From Frigoribacterium sp. Leaf8 (GTDB taxonomy: Bacteria; Actinomycetota; Actinomycetes; Actinomycetales; Microbacteriaceae): a DNA stretch of 64,000 nucleotides. Within the stretch, counting starts at the first letter, position 1. The number at the start of each line of letters is the position of its first letter. A program made the position numbers and the translations under genes. The DNA is taken from the NCBI RefSeq assembly GCF_001421165.1, contig NZ_LMKB01000005.1, positions 312,287-376,286 of the forward strand, in the 5' to 3' direction. Below the pieces are notes generated by a model, which saw nothing but the letters and a program-made list of their open reading frames with translations, searched no databases and had not been told where the DNA came from. Positions 51,736-60,605 of this stretch are shown here, piece by piece.

Positions 51736-51805
51736 GTCTGCTGGGTCCTGCGACACCACGGCACCGACGGTGCCGGTCGCCCATCTCTCCCGGAAGGAGA
51801 ACACC

Positions 51806-52087
51806 ATGATCGGTCTCATCATCAGCTTGCTCGTCGTCGGCCTCATCGCAGGGTTCATCGCCCGCGCGGTCGTCCCGGGTCGCCAGGGCCTCTCGATCGC
51901 CATGACGATCCTGCTGGGCGTCATCGGTTCGTTCGTCGGAGGGTTCCTAGGCTTCCTGCTGTTCCAGCACGACCCCACGGACGGGTTCTTCCAGCCCGCC
52001 GGCATCATCGGCTCGATCATCGGCGCGATCGTCGTCCTGGTCGTCTGGGTCGCCGTCTCGGGCCGCCGCGGCGCCGCTCGCCGCTGA
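51806..52087 (+). CDS. GlsB/YeaQ/YmgE family membrane protein
   Basis: 93-residue small membrane protein with three hydrophobic helices and the family pattern [35 protein letters not shown] and [15 protein letters not shown]. Transglycosylase-associated protein is the old name; the members are general stress-induced membrane proteins. AAGGAGA precedes the ATG at good spacing. Divergent from the response regulator; it is a likely target. Confidence 0.88.
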   Translation: MIGLIISLLVVGLIAGFIARAVVPGRQGLSIAMTILLGVIGSFVGGFLGFLLFQHDPTDGFFQPAGIIGSIIGAIVVLVVWVAVSGRRGAARR

Positions 52088-52100
52088 CCCCGGTCCCGGT

Positions 52101-52126
52101 CGGGGCGGCCGCGGACGGCCGCCCCG
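52101..52126 (+). terminator. Terminator after the GlsB-type gene
   Basis: 11-bp stem, 52101-52111 with 52116-52126, 4-nt loop. A second weaker stem (52134-52141 with 52160-52167) follows, serving the convergent DUF6766 gene. Confidence 0.75.
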
Positions 52127-52184
52127 AGGGCATCGTCCTGCCGGCGGCAACCACTGCCCGCAGGACGGAACGACGACCTCGTGC

Positions 52185-52871
52185 TCAGGCGGACTCCTCC
52201 GCGCTCGTGGTGTGCGGTGCCCCGACGGGCTTGGACTCACTCGAGCCACGCTGGCGGAGGAAGATCGAGAACACGATCATCGCTCCGACCGCCAGGAACT
52301 CCGACTGCCAGTTCTGCAGGGTCCTGTTCCAGAAATCCGGGGACGTGACGTACTGGAGCCAGGTCTCGGGTGGTGCGCCGTGTTCCGCGTTCTCCTCGTT
52401 CGCGACCACGGTCCCGCCGAGGGACTGTGCGAGCCAGGACGACACGAAGAGGGCGCCCATCACCAACAGGAGCGAGTTCGAGTACACGAAGGATGCCCAT
52501 CCGCCCCGGCGCGCCCACGCGGGCGACCCCGGCCGCGTGTGGTCTCCGACCGATTGTGCCTCGTCGCTGCCGACGCCCTCGTCCCCCGGTCGCTTCGACT
52601 CGGGCGACCCGCGTTGCACCAGCCAGATCGTCGCGGCGATGAACAGGAAGAACTGCAAGAACTCGGACTGCCAGTTCTCGGCCACGTCCACCAGGAAACT
52701 CGACGACGACACGAAGTCCCAGTAGGCGAGGGGCGGAAGACCGTGCACCGCGAGTTCCTCGTTGGTGGCGGCGAGGCCGGCGAACGACTGGCCCACGAGG
52801 GCGGCGACGAAGATCACGAGGAAGGCCGTGCTGAGCCCCTGGTCTCGGATGGCTCGACGCATCCTCGTCAC
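52185..52871 (-). CDS. DUF6766-type membrane protein with internal duplication
   Basis: 228 residues, four hydrophobic segments. Two halves repeat each other: NEELAVHGLPPLAYWDF...NWQSEFLQFF...LVQRGSPESK and NEENAEHGAPPETWLQY...NWQSEFLAVG...FLRQRGSSESK. Each half has a NEE/HG pair, NWQSEF and a terminal QRGSxESK. Function unknown. GTG start overlaps the stop of a small gene by 4 nt (GTGA), so coupled; the longer frame upstream is not used. Confidence 0.75.
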   Translation of the reverse strand: MTRMRRAIRDQGLSTAFLVIFVAALVGQSFAGLAATNEELAVHGLPPLAYWDFVSSSSFLVDVAENWQSEFLQFFLFIAATIWLVQRGSPESKRPGDEGVGSDEAQSVGDHTRPGSPAWARRGGWASFVYSNSLLLVMGALFVSSWLAQSLGGTVVANEENAEHGAPPETWLQYVTSPDFWNRTLQNWQSEFLAVGAMIVFSIFLRQRGSSESKPVGAPHTTSAEESA

Positions 52872-52993
52872 CGAGCCGTCAACGGGACGGCGATCATCAC
52901 GACGAGTCCTGCGACGATCACGCTCATCCACAGCCAGAAGACGGCGCGCATACCCCGCGTCGATCCGGCGTCGTCGTCCTGCTGATCGCTCAC
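52868..52993 (-). CDS. 41-residue single-pass membrane protein
   Basis: Short gene not easily found by length filters. GTG start with AGGAGG 8-9 nt upstream; encodes a short acidic N-terminus (SDQQDDDAGSTRG) then one hydrophobic helix (FWLWMSVIVAGLVVMIAV) ending TAR. The stop overlaps the DUF6766 start as GTGA, so the pair is translated together. Probably a small partner subunit of the DUF6766 protein; no family recognised. Confidence 0.65.
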   Translation of the reverse strand: MSDQQDDDAGSTRGMRAVFWLWMSVIVAGLVVMIAVPLTAR

Positions 52994-53210
52994 CTGGTCA
53001 CCCTCCTCGACGGGAATCGCCACGAGGCAGTCCTACGTCACCGACTTCGCGGCGACAAGGGGCTTGCTTTCTCCTCCGGGTGCTGCCGTCGGACCGTCGC
53101 CAGCCACGCGCCGACGACGACGCCCGCAGGCGCGGCCCGACAGGGCGTCCGTGCCCCGACGGGCCGTGCGACCGAGGAGAACCGCGGTCGTCTGACCACC
53201 GTTCGTGAGG

Positions 53211-53283
53211 TGGGCCCTACCGGGCTCGAACCGATGACATCCACGGTGTAAACGTGGCGCTCTACCAACTGAGCTAAAGGCCC
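53211..53283 (-). tRNA. tRNA-Val (UAC)
   Basis: 73-nt cloverleaf read on the minus strand: acceptor GGGCCTT/AGGGCCC, D-arm TAGCTCAGTTGGTAGAGC, anticodon stem CCACG/CGTGG with loop TTTACAC (anticodon TAC, reads GUA), T-arm with GGTTCGAGCCC. Discriminator A, no CCA encoded. It lies near ahpE as in Mycobacterium. Confidence 0.96.
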
Positions 53284-53339
53284 TCGCACCGGGACGAGCC
53301 GGGCGAGCGACTACAGGTTAGCGGGTGGATGAACGGACC

Positions 53340-53349
53340 CGCGCCTCCT
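53340..53349. repeat. Dispersed 10-mer copy between tRNA-Val and ahpE
   Basis: CGCGCCTCCT with the extended consensus flanks ACC and GCG, intergenic. Confidence 0.75.
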
Positions 53350-53368
53350 GCGGTCGTGATCGCGGTCG

Positions 53369-53842
53369 TCAGGCCGAGACGGGGACGAGGAGGTCGAGCG
53401 CGGCGCGATAGTCGGCGAGCGAGCGCTCCTGGCCGGGCTCCGTGCCGAAGTGTTCGCGGATCACCCCGTCGACGTCGATCAGGAAGGTGGTGCGGGTCGC
53501 GAAACCCTTGTTCTCGAGGAAGACGCCGTACTCCTTCGAGACCTCGCCGTGCGGCCAGAAGTCCGCCAGCAGGGTGAAGTCGTAGCCCTTCTCCTCGGCG
53601 AAGGCGCGCAGCGTGGCCTTGGAGTCGACGGAGACGACGAGCAACTCGACGCGGTGGTCCTGGAACATCGCGAGGTTGTCGCGGAGGGTGCAGAGCTCTT
53701 TCGTGCAGGTGCTGCTGAACGCCAGGGGGAAGAACACCAGCGCGACGGGCTTGACGCCCCGGAAGTCGCTCAACCGGACTCGCTCGCCGAACTGGTTCGG
53801 CAGGTCGAAGTCGGGAGCCTGGATGGCGTTCTCCAAAGCCAT
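53369..53842 (-). CDS. ahpE: Peroxiredoxin, AhpE type
   Basis: Thiol peroxidase that reduces hydrogen peroxide, peroxynitrite or lipid peroxides. 157 residues. The peroxidatic Cys is in FSSTCTKELC with the preceding Thr/Ser site, Arg in the RxF-like TRTTFLIDVDG. A second Cys four residues later could resolve, but the AhpE family often uses mycothiol/mycoredoxin. AAAGGAA precedes the ATG. Near aceE as in Rv2238c-Rv2241, without the DUF3052 gene that lies between them there. Confidence 0.93.
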   Translation of the reverse strand: MALENAIQAPDFDLPNQFGERVRLSDFRGVKPVALVFFPLAFSSTCTKELCTLRDNLAMFQDHRVELLVVSVDSKATLRAFAEEKGYDFTLLADFWPHGEVSKEYGVFLENKGFATRTTFLIDVDGVIREHFGTEPGQERSLADYRAALDLLVPVSA

Positions 53843-53980
53843 GGGTGCGTTCCTTTCGCGTCGACCCGGGCGGTCGGCGACTGACACGATCGCCGATCCT
53901 ACGCCTCACTCGTCGGTTTCCACACGGTGGCGTGGCCGGACGTTCCCAGCGCGTGCCGAGCCTGTCCCGGTCCGGGCAAC

Positions 53981-53986
53981 TAGAGT
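53981..53986 (+). promoter_or_regulatory. Candidate -10 TAGAGT of aceE
   Basis: TAGAGT in the ahpE-aceE intergenic region, 120 nt before the aceE start; the -35 is weak. Confidence 0.35.
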
Positions 53987-54106
53987 GGGCTGGTCAGGCG
54001 GAGTGCGTCTCGGAACCCGGGCACGACGGGCCTGACATCTGTTTGTCCACTCCACGCGGTGGCCCTCCAAGAGACGGCTGCTCCACACAGATGATTGAGG
54101 TCAAGG

Positions 54107-56851
54107 GTGACGGTTAACGATCAGGACCCGTACACGGTCGACAAGGCCGATCGCGATCCCGAAGAGACCGCCGAGTGGCGTGAGTCGCTCGACGCTCTCG
54201 TGAAGGCGCAGGGTCACGAACGTGCCCGCGAGATCATGAAGAGCCTGCTCACCCGGTCGAGCGAGCTGCACCTGGGCGTGCCGATGGTGCCGAAGACGGA
54301 CTACGTCAACACCATCGCCCCCGAGGACGAGCCCGAGTTCCCCGGCGACGAAGACCTCGAGCGCCGCTACCGCAAGTGGGTCCGCTGGAACGCCGCCATC
54401 ACGGTGCACCGCGCCCAGCGCCCCGGCGTCTCGGTGGGTGGCCACATCTCGACGTACGCCTCGTCGGCCGCCCTGTACGAGGTCGGCAACAACCACTTCT
54501 TCCGCGGTCAGGACCACTCCGGTGGCGGCGACCAGGTGTTCTTCCAGGGCCACGCCTCCCCCGGCATGTACGCCCGCGCCTACCTCGAGGGCCGGCTCGG
54601 CACGGACCAGCTCGACGGCTTCCGCCAAGAGAAGTCGCACGCCTCGGGCGGGCTCAGCTCGTATCCGCACCCGCGCCTCATGCCCGACTTCTGGCAGTTC
54701 CCGACCGTGTCGATGGGCCTCGGTCCGATCAACGCGATCTACCAGGCGCAGGTCGCCAAGTACCTCACCAACCGTGGCATCAAAGACGCCAGCGACCAGC
54801 AGGTCTGGGCGTTCCTCGGCGACGGCGAGATGGACGAGGTCGAGAGCCGCGGTCAGCTGCAGGTGGCGGCCAACGAGGGCCTCGACAACCTGAACTTCAT
54901 CATCAACTGCAACCTGCAGCGCCTCGACGGCCCGGTCCGCGGCAACGGAAAGATCATCCAAGAACTCGAGTCGTTCTTCCGCGGCGCCGGCTGGAACGTC
55001 ATCAAGGTCGTCTGGGGTCGCGAGTGGGACACCCTGCTCGCGAACGACTCGAGCGGCGCACTGCTCAACCTCATGAACACCACGCCCGACGGCGACTTCC
55101 AGACCTACAAGGCCGAGAGCGGCGGCTACGTCCGCGACAACTTCTTCGGTCGCGACCCGCGCGCCCTCGAACTCGTCGCGGACTACTCGGACGACGACAT
55201 CTGGAACCTCAAGCGCGGTGGCCACGACTACCGCAAGGTCTACGCCGCCTTCAAGGCCGCGACCGAGCACAAGGGACAGCCCACGGTCATCCTCGCCAAG
55301 ACGGTCAAGGGCTACGGCCTGGGGCCGTCCTTCGAGGGGCGCAACGCCACCCACCAGATGAAGAAGCTCACGCTCGACAACCTCAAGCAGTTCCGCGACG
55401 AGCTCCGCATCCCGATCAGCGACGCCCAGCTCGACGAGAACCCGTACCTGCCGCCGTACTACCACCCCGGTCAGGACGACGACGCGATCCAGTACATGCA
55501 GGAGCGTCGTCGTGCGCTGGGCGGCTACGTGCCCGAGCGCCGGACCAAGTACACCCAGATCGCGGTCCCCGAGGCGAAGACCTACGACGTCGTCAAGAAG
55601 GGGTCGGGCAAGCAGGAGGTCGCCACGACGATGGCCTTCGCGCGGCTCCTGAAGGACCTGCTGCGCTCGCCCGACTTCGGCCACCGCATCGTGCCGATCA
55701 TCCCCGACGAGGCCCGCACCTTCGGCATGGACGCGTACTTCCCGACGTCCAAGATCTACAACCCGAACGGTCAGCACTACACGTCGGTCGACCGCGAACT
55801 GCTGCTCGCCTACAAGGAGAGCCCGCAGGGACAGATCATCCACGTCGGCATCAACGAGGCCGGCGCGTTCGCGGCCTTCACGGCCGTCGGCACCTCGTAC
55901 TCGACGCAGGGCGAACCGCTCATCCCGGTCTACGTCTTCTACTCGATGTTCGGGTTCCAGCGCACCGGTGACGCCATGTGGGCCGCCGGCGACCAGATGG
56001 CGCGCGGCTTCATCATCGGTGCCACCGCGGGTCGCACGACGCTGACCGGCGAGGGCCTCCAGCACGCCGACGGCCACTCCCCGCTGCTGGCGTCGACGAA
56101 CCCCGCGGTCGTCTCGTACGACCCGGCGTTCGGCTACGAGCTCGGGCACATCGTCAAGTCGGGCATGGACCGCATGTACGGCACCGACGAGCACGGCAAC
56201 GCGTCGCACTCGGACCCGAACGTCATGTACTACATCACCGTCTACAACGAGCCGATGGCCCAGCCCGTCGAGCCCGAGGGCCTCGACGTCGACGGTGTGG
56301 TGCGCGGCATCTACAAGCTCAAGGACGCCGAGAACCTGGGCCCCCGCGCCCAGCTCCTGGCGTCCGGCGTCGGTGTGCCGTGGGCTCTCGAAGCGCAGCA
56401 GCTGCTCGCCGACGACTGGAACGTCGCGGCCGACGTCTGGAGCGTCACGAGCTGGAACGAACTGCGCCGCGACGGCCTGGCCGCCGAGGAGCACAACTTC
56501 CTGCACCCGAACGAGGAGCCGAAGACGCCCTACGTCACCGAGAAGCTGAAGGACTCCGAGGGCCCCGTCATCGCCACGAGCGACTTCATGGCCGCCGTGC
56601 CCGACCAGATCCGCGAGTACGTGCCCGGCGACTACCTGACCCTCGGGGCCGACGGCTTCGGTTTCAGCGACACCCGGGCCGCCGCCCGCCGGTTCTTCAA
56701 GATCGACGGACCGTCGGTCGTCGTCCGCACCCTGCAGGCCCTGGCCCGTCGCGGCGAGGTCGACCCCGGTGTCGTCCAGCAGGCGATCGATCGGTACCAG
56801 CTGCACGACGTCACGGCCGGCACCAGCGGCACCGCCGGCGGGGAGGCCTGA
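54107..56851 (+). CDS. aceE: Pyruvate dehydrogenase E1, homodimeric AceE type
   Basis: Thiamine-diphosphate enzyme that decarboxylates pyruvate and acetylates the E2 lipoyl group. 914 residues. Seen: [27 protein letters not shown]-like [13 protein letters not shown], the ThDP/Mg motif GDGEMDE...N about residues 240-275, and the transketolase central and C-terminal domains. GTG 54107 with GAGG 6 nt upstream is preferred over TTG four codons earlier. Its E2 and E3 are the sucB and lpd genes at the other end of the window. The FasR-fab operon starts 7 nt downstream. Confidence 0.96.
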   Translation: MTVNDQDPYTVDKADRDPEETAEWRESLDALVKAQGHERAREIMKSLLTRSSELHLGVPMVPKTDYVNTIAPEDEPEFPGDEDLERRYRKWVRWNAAITVHRAQRPGVSVGGHISTYASSAALYEVGNNHFFRGQDHSGGGDQVFFQGHASPGMYARAYLEGRLGTDQLDGFRQEKSHASGGLSSYPHPRLMPDFWQFPTVSMGLGPINAIYQAQVAKYLTNRGIKDASDQQVWAFLGDGEMDEVESRGQLQVAANEGLDNLNFIINCNLQRLDGPVRGNGKIIQELESFFRGAGWNVIKVVWGREWDTLLANDSSGALLNLMNTTPDGDFQTYKAESGGYVRDNFFGRDPRALELVADYSDDDIWNLKRGGHDYRKVYAAFKAATEHKGQPTVILAKTVKGYGLGPSFEGRNATHQMKKLTLDNLKQFRDELRIPISDAQLDENPYLPPYYHPGQDDDAIQYMQERRRALGGYVPERRTKYTQIAVPEAKTYDVVKKGSGKQEVATTMAFARLLKDLLRSPDFGHRIVPIIPDEARTFGMDAYFPTSKIYNPNGQHYTSVDRELLLAYKESPQGQIIHVGINEAGAFAAFTAVGTSYSTQGEPLIPVYVFYSMFGFQRTGDAMWAAGDQMARGFIIGATAGRTTLTGEGLQHADGHSPLLASTNPAVVSYDPAFGYELGHIVKSGMDRMYGTDEHGNASHSDPNVMYYITVYNEPMAQPVEPEGLDVDGVVRGIYKLKDAENLGPRAQLLASGVGVPWALEAQQLLADDWNVAADVWSVTSWNELRRDGLAAEEHNFLHPNEEPKTPYVTEKLKDSEGPVIATSDFMAAVPDQIREYVPGDYLTLGADGFGFSDTRAAARRFFKIDGPSVVVRTLQALARRGEVDPGVVQQAIDRYQLHDVTAGTSGTAGGEA

Positions 56852-56858
56852 CGACCCC

Positions 56859-58085
56859 GTGAGCGCCGAGCGGGTGCCCGCATCGCCCCTGCAGCCGTCC
56901 GCGGCCACGAAAGAGCGCACGCTCGCGTGGCTGCGGACGGTCTCGGGTGAGTTGTCCACCGCGACCATCAAGCGCCTCGAAGAGACGCTGCCCTGGTACG
57001 GGGACATGCCTCCCGGGCGCCGCTCGGCGGTCGGGCTCGTCGCCCAGGCCGGCATCACCTCGTTCATCAGCTGGTTCGCCGACCCGCGATCCACCCCGTG
57101 GATCGCGGCCGACGTCTTCGGTTCGGCCCCGCGCGAACTGCTGCGCTCGGTCAGCCTCACGCAGACCCTGCAGCTCATCCGCATCACCGTCGAGGTCGTC
57201 GAAGAACGCGTCAAGGACGGCGACGACTCGCTGCGCGAAGCGATCCTCCTCTACTCCCGCGAGATCGCGTTCGCCTCGGCGGACGTCTACGCCCGGGCCG
57301 CCGAGGCCCGCGGCCTCTGGGACGCCCGACTCGAGGCCCTGGTCGTCGACTCGATCCTGAGCGGCGAGTACGACGACGAGTTGCCCAGCCGCATCGCTGC
57401 GCTCGGATGGCACGGGCACGGTGAGGTCGCCGTCCTGGTCGGCACGGCTCCGCGGATGCTCGACGTCGACATGCTGCGACGCACGGCCCGGCACCGGGAG
57501 GCCGACGTGCTCATCGGCGTGCAGGGCAGCCGACTGGTGCTCGTCATCGGGCGGGCCGATCCGCTCGACGAGGGCAGCGCCTCCTCGACCCACCCCAGCT
57601 TCACCGAGATCGCGCGTGCCCTCGAACCCGGCTTCGGTGACGGCCACCTCGTGCTCGGCCACGAGGTGCCGAGCCTCGTCGACGCCTCGAAGAGCGCCAA
57701 GGCCGCCCTCGCCGGTTTCGCGGTTGCACGGGCCTGGCGCAACGCGCCCCGCCCCGTCCTCGCCGACGACCTCCTGCCCGAGCGCGCCCTCGCCGGGGAC
57801 CCGGTCGCACGGTCGACCCTCGTCAACCGCATCTACAAGCCCCTCAAGACGCACTCGACCGAGTTGCTGACGACCTTGTGGTGCTACCTCGACAACGGGC
57901 GCTCGCTCGAGGCCACGGCACGCGAACTCTTCGTGCACCCGAACACCGTGCGGTATCGCCTGAAGCGCGTCACGGACGTGATCGGCTGGGATGCGACCGG
58001 CGCCCGTGAGGCGCTGATCCTCCAGTCGGCGCTCGTGCTCGGATCGATCGCCGACCCCGAGGGCTCAGGGGTCCGACGCAAGTGA
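56859..58085 (+). CDS. fasR: PucR-family activator of fatty acid synthesis (FasR type)
   Basis: 408 residues. The C-terminal PucR helix-turn-helix domain shows LDNGRSLEATARELFVHPNTVRYRLKRV; the N-terminal and middle regions are alpha/beta with VLVGTAPRMLDVDMLRRTARH and a GGDEF-like fold relic. It precedes fabD as in Streptomyces and Mycobacterium, where the orthologue activates the fab operon. GTG start 7 nt after the aceE stop; GGAGG overlaps the end of aceE. Confidence 0.88.
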   Translation: MSAERVPASPLQPSAATKERTLAWLRTVSGELSTATIKRLEETLPWYGDMPPGRRSAVGLVAQAGITSFISWFADPRSTPWIAADVFGSAPRELLRSVSLTQTLQLIRITVEVVEERVKDGDDSLREAILLYSREIAFASADVYARAAEARGLWDARLEALVVDSILSGEYDDELPSRIAALGWHGHGEVAVLVGTAPRMLDVDMLRRTARHREADVLIGVQGSRLVLVIGRADPLDEGSASSTHPSFTEIARALEPGFGDGHLVLGHEVPSLVDASKSAKAALAGFAVARAWRNAPRPVLADDLLPERALAGDPVARSTLVNRIYKPLKTHSTELLTTLWCYLDNGRSLEATARELFVHPNTVRYRLKRVTDVIGWDATGAREALILQSALVLGSIADPEGSGVRRK

Positions 58086-58179
58086 CCGTCGGGCTGACCG
58101 CGAGGACGGCTGTGCGCTTCGACAACGTTCTCGCTCATCTTTGGTCGAGTTGCTACACCGCAGACCCTCGACTCATTGG

Positions 58180-58185
58180 CATGAT
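58180..58185 (+). promoter_or_regulatory. -10-like CATGAT of fabD, probable FasR-controlled promoter
   Basis: CATGAT lies 6 nt before the fabD GTG in the 106-nt gap between fasR and fabD; no ribosome site is visible, so the gene is probably leaderless. Confidence 0.4.
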
Positions 58186-58191
58186 GGTCCA

Positions 58192-59112
58192 GTGATCGTT
58201 GTCGTAGCGCCCGGTCAGGGCTCCCAAACTCCCGGTTTCCTCGACCCCTGGCTGGCCGACCCCGACCAGCGTGAGCTGCTGACGTCGCTCTCCGACGCGG
58301 CCGGCCTCGATCTCGTCGCCCACGGCACCACGTCCGACGCCGACACGATCCGCGACACCGCCGTGGCCCAGCCCCTCATCGTCGCGGCCGGCATCCTGAC
58401 CGCCCGTGCCCTCTTCGGCCGTGTCGAGCGCTCCGCCGTCGCCGGCGTCGCGGGCCACTCGGTCGGCGAGTTCACCGCCGCGGCCGTCAGCGGCGTGCTG
58501 AGCGACCTCGACGCCGTCACGCTCGTCGCCGAACGGGGCCGGGCCATGGCCGACGCCGCCGCACTCGTCGAGACCGGCATGAGCGCCGTGCTCGGCGGTG
58601 ACGAAGACGAACTGCTCGCCCGTCTCGACGCCCTCGGGCTCTTCCCCGCCAACTACAACGGTGGCGGCCAGATCGTCGTCGCCGGCGAGACCGCCGCCCT
58701 CGCCGAGCTGGCGGCCGACCCGCCGGCCAAGAGCCGCGTCGTGCCCCTCCAGGTCGCCGGCGCCTTCCACACGCGGTACATGGAGCCCGCCGTCGAGCGC
58801 CTCCGCTCCGCCGCCGTCTCGGTCACGGCCGCCGACCCCTCGACGACGCTCTGGACCAACCACGACGGCAGCACCGTCGACTCGGGCGCGCGCTTCCTCG
58901 AGCTGCTCGTCGGGCAGGTCTCGTCTCCCGTCCGATGGGATGCGACCATGCGATCGTTCGCCGACGCCGGTGTGACGGGCATCGTCGAACTCGCCCCGGC
59001 CGGAGCCCTGACCGGCCTGGCCAAGCGCGCGCTGAGGGGTGTCCCCTCGGTCGCCGTCAAGACACCCGACGACCTGCAGGCCGCCGTCGACCTCATCGAG
59101 GGAGCAGCATGA
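58192..59112 (+). CDS. fabD: Malonyl-CoA:ACP transacylase
   Basis: Loads malonate onto acyl carrier protein for fatty acid synthesis. 306 residues. Catalytic Ser in AGHSVGEF (GHSxG) and the second-half His in AFHTRYM; N-terminal VVAPGQGSQ. A Gln of the oxyanion hole is in the GQGSQTPG loop. Overlaps fabH by 4 nt (ATGA), so the operon is fabD-fabH-acpP-fabF. Confidence 0.95.
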   Translation: MIVVVAPGQGSQTPGFLDPWLADPDQRELLTSLSDAAGLDLVAHGTTSDADTIRDTAVAQPLIVAAGILTARALFGRVERSAVAGVAGHSVGEFTAAAVSGVLSDLDAVTLVAERGRAMADAAALVETGMSAVLGGDEDELLARLDALGLFPANYNGGGQIVVAGETAALAELAADPPAKSRVVPLQVAGAFHTRYMEPAVERLRSAAVSVTAADPSTTLWTNHDGSTVDSGARFLELLVGQVSSPVRWDATMRSFADAGVTGIVELAPAGALTGLAKRALRGVPSVAVKTPDDLQAAVDLIEGAA

Positions 59113-60119
59113 CCACCCCCCAGCTCAACCAGACCACCGGTGCGCAGTTCACCCGGATCTACGCACTCGGCGCCGCCCGCGGTGAGAACGTGGTGCCGAA
59201 CGCCGACATCATCGAGCCGATCAACTCCAGCGACGAGTGGATCCAGCAGCGCACCGGTGTGATCACCCGCCGCCGGGCAGGCAAGGACGTCAAGGTCGTC
59301 GACCTCGCCGAGACCGCCGCCAACGAGGCCATCGCCAAGTCGGGCATCCGCCCCGACCAGATCGGCGCCGTCCTCGTGTCGACCATCGGTGCCGGCGTCG
59401 TGACCCCGTCGGTCGCCTCACTGCTCGCCGAGCGCGTCGGTGCGAACCCGGCCGCCGCCTACGACATCTCGGCCGCCTGCGCCGGCTTCACGTACGGCAT
59501 CGCGCAGGCCGACTCGTTCGTCAAGTCGGGCCTCGCCGAGTACGTCCTCGTCGTGGGTGCCGAGAAGCTCAGCGACGTCATCGACCCGACCGACCGCACG
59601 ATCTCGTTCCTGCTCGCCGACGGAGCGGGTGCGGCCATCGTCGGCCCGTCCGACACCGCGGGCATCGGCCCGACGGTCTGGGGCTCGGACGGCTCGAAGT
59701 GGGACGCCATCGGCATGACCAACACCATGACCGAGTACCGCGAGGGTGCCGGCGAGATCCCCTGGCCGACCCTCCGCCAAGAAGGTCAGACGGTCTTCCG
59801 CTGGGCCGTCTGGGAGATGGCCAAGGTCGCGAAGGAGGCCCTCGAACGCGCCGGCGTGACCGCCGACCAGCTGTCGGCCTTCGTGCCCCACCAGGCCAAC
59901 ATGCGCATCATCGACGAGTTCGCGAAGCAGCTCGGCCTGCCCGAGTCCGTCGTGATCGGTCGCGACATCGCGACCACCGGCAACACCTCGGCCGCCAGCA
60001 TCCCGCTCGCGACCCACCGACTGCTCGACGAACACCCCGAACTCAGTGGCGGTCTCGCGCTGCAGATCGGTTTCGGTGCCGGACTCGTGTTCGGCGCCCA
60101 GGTGGTCGTGCTGCCCTAG
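59109..60119 (+). CDS. fabH: Beta-ketoacyl-ACP synthase III
   Basis: Starts chains by condensing acetyl- or branched acyl-CoA with malonyl-ACP. 336 residues. Catalytic Cys in SAACAGF, His in PHQANMRI, Asn in TTGNTSAAS; dimer loop RTGVITRR. ATG overlaps the fabD stop. Confidence 0.95.
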   Translation: MTTPQLNQTTGAQFTRIYALGAARGENVVPNADIIEPINSSDEWIQQRTGVITRRRAGKDVKVVDLAETAANEAIAKSGIRPDQIGAVLVSTIGAGVVTPSVASLLAERVGANPAAAYDISAACAGFTYGIAQADSFVKSGLAEYVLVVGAEKLSDVIDPTDRTISFLLADGAGAAIVGPSDTAGIGPTVWGSDGSKWDAIGMTNTMTEYREGAGEIPWPTLRQEGQTVFRWAVWEMAKVAKEALERAGVTADQLSAFVPHQANMRIIDEFAKQLGLPESVVIGRDIATTGNTSAASIPLATHRLLDEHPELSGGLALQIGFGAGLVFGAQVVVLP

Positions 60120-60152
60120 CGCGCCGCTGCCCACCCGACCGCGGGGCGCTGT

Positions 60153-60158
60153 ATAGGC
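60153..60158 (+). promoter_or_regulatory. Internal promoter before acpP (TAGGCT)
   Basis: GTATAGGCTTT contains overlapping -10 candidates TATAGG and TAGGCT, 43 nt before the acpP ATG, in the 81-nt fabH-acpP gap; AAGGAGA gives acpP a normal ribosome site. Suggests extra transcription of acpP. Confidence 0.5.
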
Positions 60159-60200
60159 TTTACCCCGGTCACAACGACACCCCCTCAAGGAGACAACACC

Positions 60201-60449
60201 ATGGCACTGTCCACCGAAGAAGTCCTCGCCGGCCTCGCCGAGCTCGTCAACGACGAGACCGGGATCGCCACCGACACCGTCGAGATGGACAAGTCGTTCA
60301 CCGACGACCTCGACATCGACTCGATCTCCATGATGACCATCGTCGTCAACGCCGAAGAGAAGTTCGACGTCAAGATCCCCGACGAAGAGGTCAAGAACCT
60401 CAAGACCGTCGGCGACGCCGTCACGTACATCCACAAGGCGCAGAACTAA
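60201..60449 (+). CDS. acpP: Acyl carrier protein
   Basis: 82-residue carrier of growing acyl chains. The phosphopantetheine Ser is in DLDIDSISMM; acidic helices as expected. AAGGAGA before the ATG. Confidence 0.97.
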   Translation: MALSTEEVLAGLAELVNDETGIATDTVEMDKSFTDDLDIDSISMMTIVVNAEEKFDVKIPDEEVKNLKTVGDAVTYIHKAQN

Positions 60450-60460
60450 GACGTCGGCTG

Positions 60461-60485
60461 CCCGGTCGCCGTCACGGCGACCGGG
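60461..60485 (+). terminator. Hairpin between acpP and fabF (attenuator or partial terminator)
   Basis: 11-bp stem (60461-60471 with 60475-60485), 3-nt loop, 11 nt after the acpP stop. It may lower fabF relative to acpP. Confidence 0.65.
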
Positions 60486-60605
60486 CCCCGCCGGTGTGCC
60501 CTCGACGCCGTCGACCCCACGCCACCAGCCTCGGCTGCAGCCCGGGTCACGGCGTCGTCGTACATCGGCACAGCCCACCGACCGGCCCTCCCAGAAGGAA
60601 CGTCA

